Assembly (NCBI GenBank): GCA_903930095.1
Contig: CAIYXE010000443.1
Span: 1 to 9,342 of the forward strand
DNA: 9,342 nucleotides
Direction of reading: 5' to 3'
Source: an uncultured Hyphomicrobiales bacterium
GTDB lineage: Bacteria > Pseudomonadota > Alphaproteobacteria > Rhizobiales > Aestuariivirgaceae
Of the stretch, positions 6,486 to 9,342 are shown piece after piece. Each line of letters begins with the position of its first letter. The stretch's first letter is position 1. The notes under the pieces were generated by a model that worked only from the letters and a program-made list of their open reading frames with translations, was not told the origin of the DNA and did not search any database. Made by a program: the position numbers and the translations under genes.

Positions 6486-8000
6486 CTATTCTCCCGCATG
6501 CTTCAGTTCGATCGCCTCCACACCAGGCGTCATGTAGCTTTGGAGCGCGTGTTGATCTTCCTTTGCCATGTGCAGGCCCAGCTTCGAGCGACGCCACAGA
6601 ATATCATCGGCAGTGCGTGCCCATTCCTTCCGCTTCAGCCACTCGACTTCACGCTCGCTCAGGACACCGAAGCGCCGGCCGAGGTCTGCGGGCGAGACTG
6701 CGCCCTTGAGCATCTTCTCTGCATCCGTGCCATAGGCCCGGAACAGGCGGCGCAGGTTGCCCGGCTCCAGAAAGGGAAACTTCTGGCCGAGATCCGCAAT
6801 TCGGCTCTCGACGTCGGCGAATGGAAAATCGCCCCCCGGAAGGGCGGCGGACTTTGTCCATGGCTTACCCATCTTGGGGAAGAATGGTTCGATCTTGTCC
6901 ATGGCGGATTCCGCAAGCTTCCGGAATGTCGTGATCTTGCCGCCGAACACCGACAGCAGCGGTGCTCCGCCATCGGGATGATCGAGCTTCAGGACGTAAT
7001 CACGTGTCGCCTCCTGGGCCTTCGAGGCCCCGTCGTCATAGAGCGGACGTATTCCAGAGTAGGCCCAGCGCAAATTGCTGCGCGTTACGGGCTTCTTGAA
7101 GTACTCACTCACCGAGCGGAGCATGTAGTCCGTTTCGGCCTCCGAAATCTGAGGCTTACCCGGGTCACCCTTGTGGTCCTCATCGGTGGTGCCGATCAGC
7201 GTGAAGTCCTGCTCATAGGGAATTGCAAAGCAGATGCGTCCATCGGCATTCTGGAAAATGTAGCAGCGGTCGTGGTCGTAAAGCTTATCCACAACCAGAT
7301 GGCTGCCCTTCACCATGCGAATCTTGTCAGGATCATTGCGGCCGACGACGGCGCCGAGGACCTGGCTCACCCAGGGCCCGGCGGCGTTTATGAGCGCCGA
7401 TGCACGGATTTTATCCTCCGTTCCGTCTTGGCCGCTGATCGTCAGTTCCCACACCCCATTCACACGGCGGGCGGATGTGCATTTCGTCCGCGTCCGGATC
7501 ACGGCGCCCCGTGCTTCCGCATCCCGCGCGTTCAGCACCACGAGCCGGGCGTCCTCCACCCAGCAGTCGGAATACTCGTAGCCGCGGCTGAATGACTCCT
7601 TCAACGGCTGACCAGTCACGTCAGTGCGAAGATCAACGCTTCGCGTACCGGGAAGAACCTTGCGGCCACCGAGATGATCGTAAAGAAAAAGGCCCAGGCG
7701 CAGGATGGGCCACGCCCGAAGGCCCTTGTGGTGCGGGAGCACAAAGCGCAGTGGCCAGATGATGTGAGGGGCGGCACTCAGAAGCACCTCGCGCTCGATC
7801 AGCGCCTCGCGGACGAGGCGGAATTCATAGTGCTCGAGATAACGCAGGCCGCCGTGGATCAGCTTGGTCGAGGCACTGGACGTACCAGACGCAAGATCTC
7901 CCTGCTCCGCAAGAAACACCTTCAGGCCGCGCCCTGCTGCATCGCGTGCGATACCGCAGCCATTCACGCCGCCGCCGATGATGAAAAGGTCATAAATCAT
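6486..8000 (-). CDS. glpD: Aerobic glycerol-3-phosphate dehydrogenase (FAD, quinone-linked)
   Basis: A 504-residue GlpD. It oxidises glycerol-3-phosphate to dihydroxyacetone phosphate and passes electrons to the quinone pool as a monotopic enzyme on the inner face of the membrane. The N-terminal FAD fold has GGGVNG at 9-14 and E32, followed by the conserved DLASGTSS and TKLIHGGLRYLE (45-56) blocks. ALINAAGPW and GSHLVVDK mark the middle of the fold, and GIRPLYDD plus FGGKITTFRKLAE close the DAO domain. The C-terminal DAO_C helical domain (from about residue 410) ends with WARTADDILWRRSKLGL. Length is normal and no key motif is missing. Its ATG overlaps the glpR stop (ATGA), so it is probably translated together with the repressor; glpK follows after 3 nt. 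This is the catabolic, FAD-dependent enzyme and not the NAD(P)-dependent biosynthetic GpsA. Confidence 0.97.
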   Translation of the reverse strand: MIYDLFIIGGGVNGCGIARDAAGRGLKVFLAEQGDLASGTSSASTKLIHGGLRYLEHYEFRLVREALIEREVLLSAAPHIIWPLRFVLPHHKGLRAWPILRLGLFLYDHLGGRKVLPGTRSVDLRTDVTGQPLKESFSRGYEYSDCWVEDARLVVLNARDAEARGAVIRTRTKCTSARRVNGVWELTISGQDGTEDKIRASALINAAGPWVSQVLGAVVGRNDPDKIRMVKGSHLVVDKLYDHDRCYIFQNADGRICFAIPYEQDFTLIGTTDEDHKGDPGKPQISEAETDYMLRSVSEYFKKPVTRSNLRWAYSGIRPLYDDGASKAQEATRDYVLKLDHPDGGAPLLSVFGGKITTFRKLAESAMDKIEPFFPKMGKPWTKSAALPGGDFPFADVESRIADLGQKFPFLEPGNLRRLFRAYGTDAEKMLKGAVSPADLGRRFGVLSEREVEWLKRKEWARTADDILWRRSKLGLHMAKEDQHALQSYMTPGVEAIELKHAGE

Positions 8001-8800
8001 TCCGCGGCATCCATCGCATTATCGTTTCCAGCCATTCCCTCGGCAATCTCGAGTCTCACGCCATTTTCCCTGCAGTAGTCAACGATGGGCCCCGGTGGCG
8101 TACGGTCAGTGACAAAGACGTCGACATCGGTGAGATGTCCGATCCTGACGGGCGCCGTTCGGGTGAACTTCATGGCATCGGCCACCAGCATCACGCTGCG
8201 GGCGTTCCTCATGATCGCCTTGGCCACCCGCACTTCACGGTAATCGAAATCAAGCATGGCACCGTCTTCATCGACCGCCGACGCGCCGATCACCGCGTGG
8301 TCGACCTTGAACTGGCTGATGAAATCAACAGCGGCCTCACCGACGATTCCGCCATCCGTCTTCCGCAACATGCCCCCGGCGACGATCACCTCGATCTTGG
8401 GTCGCGGCATCAGGATCGTGGCGACATGAATGTTGTTTGTGATGACGAGCAAACCTTCGTGATGCACCAGCGAACGTGCGACCTCTTCCGTGGTGGTACC
8501 GATGTTCATGAACAGCGAGCAGTTGTTCGGGATCAGCTTCGCAGCGTGCCGCCCGATCACAACCTTCTCGGTGGTTGCCATCAGCCGCCGTGCTTCATAA
8601 TCAAGGTTTTCGACCCCGGAGGAGAGCATCGCACCACCGTGCGTGCGTGCAAGGAGGTGCGCGTCGCATAACTCGTTGAGATCCTTGCGGATAGTCTGGG
8701 GCGTCACATCGAAACGCAAGGCAAGATCATCAACCATCACGCTGCCCGACTGGCGCGCGAGTGTCATGATCATTTGCTGCCTGGGGCTGATGCCCTCCAT
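7997..8800 (-). CDS. glpR: DeoR-family transcriptional repressor of glycerol catabolism
   Basis: A 267-residue DeoR-family regulator. The N-terminal winged helix-turn-helix covers about residues 6-57, with DDLALRFDVTPQTIRKDLNEL as the DNA-reading part and the family HGGA at 54-57. The C-terminal sugar-phosphate sensing domain has the effector loop NIGTTTEEVA at 99-108, the VAGGMLR block, and VIGASAVDEDG followed by a DYREVRVAK stretch. In GlpR the inducer is glycerol-3-phosphate. Here the operon order glpR-glpD-glpK and the divergent glycerol transporter gene support that assignment, rather than another DeoR specificity. GGAG lies a few nt upstream of the ATG at 8800. It is expected to repress both its own operon and the divergent transporter through the shared 8801-9007 region; the binding site itself is only a candidate. 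Confidence 0.93.
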   Translation of the reverse strand: MEGISPRQQMIMTLARQSGSVMVDDLALRFDVTPQTIRKDLNELCDAHLLARTHGGAMLSSGVENLDYEARRLMATTEKVVIGRHAAKLIPNNCSLFMNIGTTTEEVARSLVHHEGLLVITNNIHVATILMPRPKIEVIVAGGMLRKTDGGIVGEAAVDFISQFKVDHAVIGASAVDEDGAMLDFDYREVRVAKAIMRNARSVMLVADAMKFTRTAPVRIGHLTDVDVFVTDRTPPGPIVDYCRENGVRLEIAEGMAGNDNAMDAAE

Positions 8801-8878
8801 GGTTTCTCCGTGGATTCAGCTACTTACGCTGCAAGGTTGATGATGCATGGTGAATACGTACATGATGATTTCACTTTT

Positions 8879-8951
8879 TTTCGTTTTACGCAATATTGCA
8901 CCGCACAAATTCTTCGTTATTTCGCCGATTGACGTTCGTTTGTTTTCGTAT
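8879..8951. promoter_or_regulatory. Candidate GlpR operator cluster (TTCGTT-like repeats)
   Basis: TTCGTT occurs at 8880-8885, 8913-8918 and 8935-8940, with variants TTCGCC at 8921-8926 and TTCGTA at 8945-8950. All are in the same orientation. GlpR and other DeoR-family repressors typically bind clustered TTTTCG-like half sites; the TTTTCGTAT at 8943-8951 is close to half of the reported Pseudomonas GlpR palindrome. Two copies sit in the spacer of the predicted transporter promoter, where a bound repressor would block polymerase. The motif match is visual, so the assignment is tentative. Confidence 0.45.
8890..8899. repeat. 10-bp perfect palindrome in the glp control region
   Basis: GCAATATTGC is a perfect inverted repeat with no spacer, located between two TTCGTT repeats and overlapping the weak leftward glpR promoter candidate. 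It could be an operator half-centre or a chance AT-rich palindrome; no known regulator motif is claimed. Confidence 0.35.
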
Positions 8952-8957
8952 GATAGT
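8929..8957 (+). promoter_or_regulatory. Predicted housekeeping promoter of the glycerol ABC transporter operon
   Basis: TTGACG at 8929-8934 is a near-consensus -35 element. A 17-nt spacer leads to GATAGT at 8952-8957 as the -10; an overlapping TATGAT at 8949-8954 looks better but would leave only 14 nt. Start of transcription would be near 8964, giving a leader of about 44 nt. TTCGTT-like repeats lie in the spacer, consistent with repression. Confidence 0.5.
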
Positions 8958-8965
8958 TTGTCGCA

Positions 8966-8985
8966 GGTGCCATGCAACAGGCGCC
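8966..8985 (+). other. Small potential hairpin in the transporter mRNA leader
   Basis: GGTGCC (8966-8971) can pair with GGCGCC (8980-8985) through five Watson-Crick pairs and one G-U, with an 8-nt loop. It lies 8 nt before the AGGGAGG ribosome site and near the predicted 5' end of the mRNA. It may stabilise the leader or be chance; there is no U-tract, so it is not an intrinsic terminator. Confidence 0.25.
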
Positions 8986-9007
8986 ACACTGTTAGGGAGG
9001 ACCAAAC

Positions 9008-9342
9008 ATGCGAATGAAATATCTCGCCTCATCAGCTGCAGCCTTGGCGCTGCTGGCAATGACGAGCCCCAGCTTCGCGGACGTCGAAGCAGCAAAGAAG
9101 TGGATTGATAGCGAATTCCAGCCCTCCACGCTCTCCAAGGAAGACCAGCTCAAGGAGATGGAGTGGTTCATCAAGGCGGCGGAACCGCTCAAGGGCATGG
9201 AAGTCAACGTGCTCTCGGAAGGCATTCCGACCCACGACTATGAATCGAAGGTCCTGACCAAGGCCTTTGAGGAAATCACCGGCATCAAGGTGAACCACCA
9301 GATCCTGGGTGAGGGCGAGGTGGTGCAGGCCGTCCAGACCCA
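9008..9342 (+). CDS. glpV: Glycerol ABC transporter periplasmic binding protein, GlpV-like (partial, C-terminus beyond window)
   Basis: The first 111 codons of a longer gene cut by the right edge. It starts at ATG 9008, 7 nt after a strong AGGGAGG ribosome site. Residues 1-24 form a Sec signal peptide: basic MRMK, a hydrophobic Ala/Leu core, and an SFA cleavage site before D25. The mature start DVEAAKKWIDSEFQPSTLSK and the following MEWFIKAAEPLKGMEV look like the large extracellular binding proteins of the rhizobial glycerol transporter (GlpSTPQUV), which deliver glycerol to an inner-membrane ABC permease. The residues fit that family from memory, and the adjacent glpRDK genes support it. Divergent placement from glpR, with the binding-protein gene first, differs from the single glpR-glpD-transporter operon I recall for Rhizobium leguminosarum. 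Permease and ATPase genes are expected to the right. A sugar-alcohol specificity other than glycerol cannot be excluded. Confidence 0.8.
   Translation, partial: MRMKYLASSAAALALLAMTSPSFADVEAAKKWIDSEFQPSTLSKEDQLKEMEWFIKAAEPLKGMEVNVLSEGIPTHDYESKVLTKAFEEITGIKVNHQILGEGEVVQAVQT

Larger units (their letters stand above)
8801..9007. promoter_or_regulatory. Divergent glpR / glycerol ABC transporter control region
   Basis: This 207-bp stretch separates the 5' ends of glpR and the binding-protein gene. It is clearly more AT-rich than the flanking genes, especially at 8862-8960, and holds TTCG-type repeats, a palindrome and a likely promoter described separately. A weak leftward promoter candidate for glpR reads TTGCGT (8898-8893), 17 nt, AATCAT; it is not strong enough to list on its own. 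No additional small gene is convincing here. Confidence 0.7.

Noticed and set aside
5949..7595. 548-codon open frame on the plus strand
   Set aside because: It is antisense to glpK and glpD, whose motifs are complete; its translation has no recognisable domain, as expected for a high-GC shadow frame.
8135..8671. 178-codon plus-strand frame rich in histidine and aspartate
   Set aside because: It lies antisense within glpR; the His/Asp-rich composition reflects the complement of glpR codons.
1..9342. CRISPR arrays, tRNA/rRNA genes, insertion sequences, phage or toxin-antitoxin genes
   Set aside because: No regularly spaced repeats, RNA-gene folds, transposase motifs or matching small gene pairs were found; all coding space is filled by metabolic and regulatory genes.

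Overview
The window comes from an alphaproteobacterium, most likely of the Rhizobiales (Mesorhizobium/Phyllobacteriaceae or Rhizobium type). The basis is high-GC coding sequence, an ECF11-type RpoE-ChrR pair, and a rhizobial-type glycerol locus in which a glycerol ABC transporter binding protein lies beside glpR-glpD-glpK. The genus cannot be fixed from the sequence alone. No RNA genes, insertion sequences, CRISPR arrays or prophage signatures were seen.

Left half (1-4994): a photooxidative-stress / membrane-lipid module built around a 108-bp divergent promoter region (2878-2985). Rightward lie an ECF sigma factor (rpoE), its zinc anti-sigma factor (chrR, TTGA overlap) and a short-chain dehydrogenase. 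Leftward lie an FAD-dependent amine-oxidase-like flavoprotein, a DUF1365 protein and a cyclopropane-fatty-acid-synthase-like methyltransferase that runs off the left edge. All junctions are tight (1 to 6 nt gaps or ATGA/TTGA overlaps), so there are probably two operons. The central region holds two TGATCC elements in inverted orientation, 2 nt apart. Each is followed 18 nt later by a -10-like element starting TA and preceded by GGCG. This is what a bidirectional sigma-E promoter firing both operons should look like. In Rhodobacter sphaeroides RpoE-ChrR responds to singlet oxygen and CFA-like lipid methyltransferases belong to the response. I infer that the sigma factor drives its own synthesis, that of its inhibitor, and a set of enzymes that chemically remodel unsaturated phospholipid chains. 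The exact reactions of the flavoprotein, DUF1365 protein and SDR are not known to me.

Right half (4995-9342): glycerol catabolism. Leftward, glpR (DeoR-family repressor), glpD (FAD glycerol-3-phosphate dehydrogenase) and glpK (glycerol kinase) form an operon with an ATGA overlap and a 3-nt gap. Rightward from a 207-bp intergenic region starts the gene for a periplasmic binding protein resembling GlpV of the rhizobial glycerol ABC transporter, cut by the right edge. The shared intergenic region is AT-rich, has several TTCGTT-like repeats overlapping a probable promoter (GlpR operator candidates) and a 10-bp perfect palindrome. Together the genes would import glycerol by ABC transport, phosphorylate it, and oxidise glycerol-3-phosphate at the membrane.

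The halves meet tail to tail, with 3 nt between the SDR and glpK stop codons and no recognisable terminator. No intergenic stretch exceeds 300 bases.
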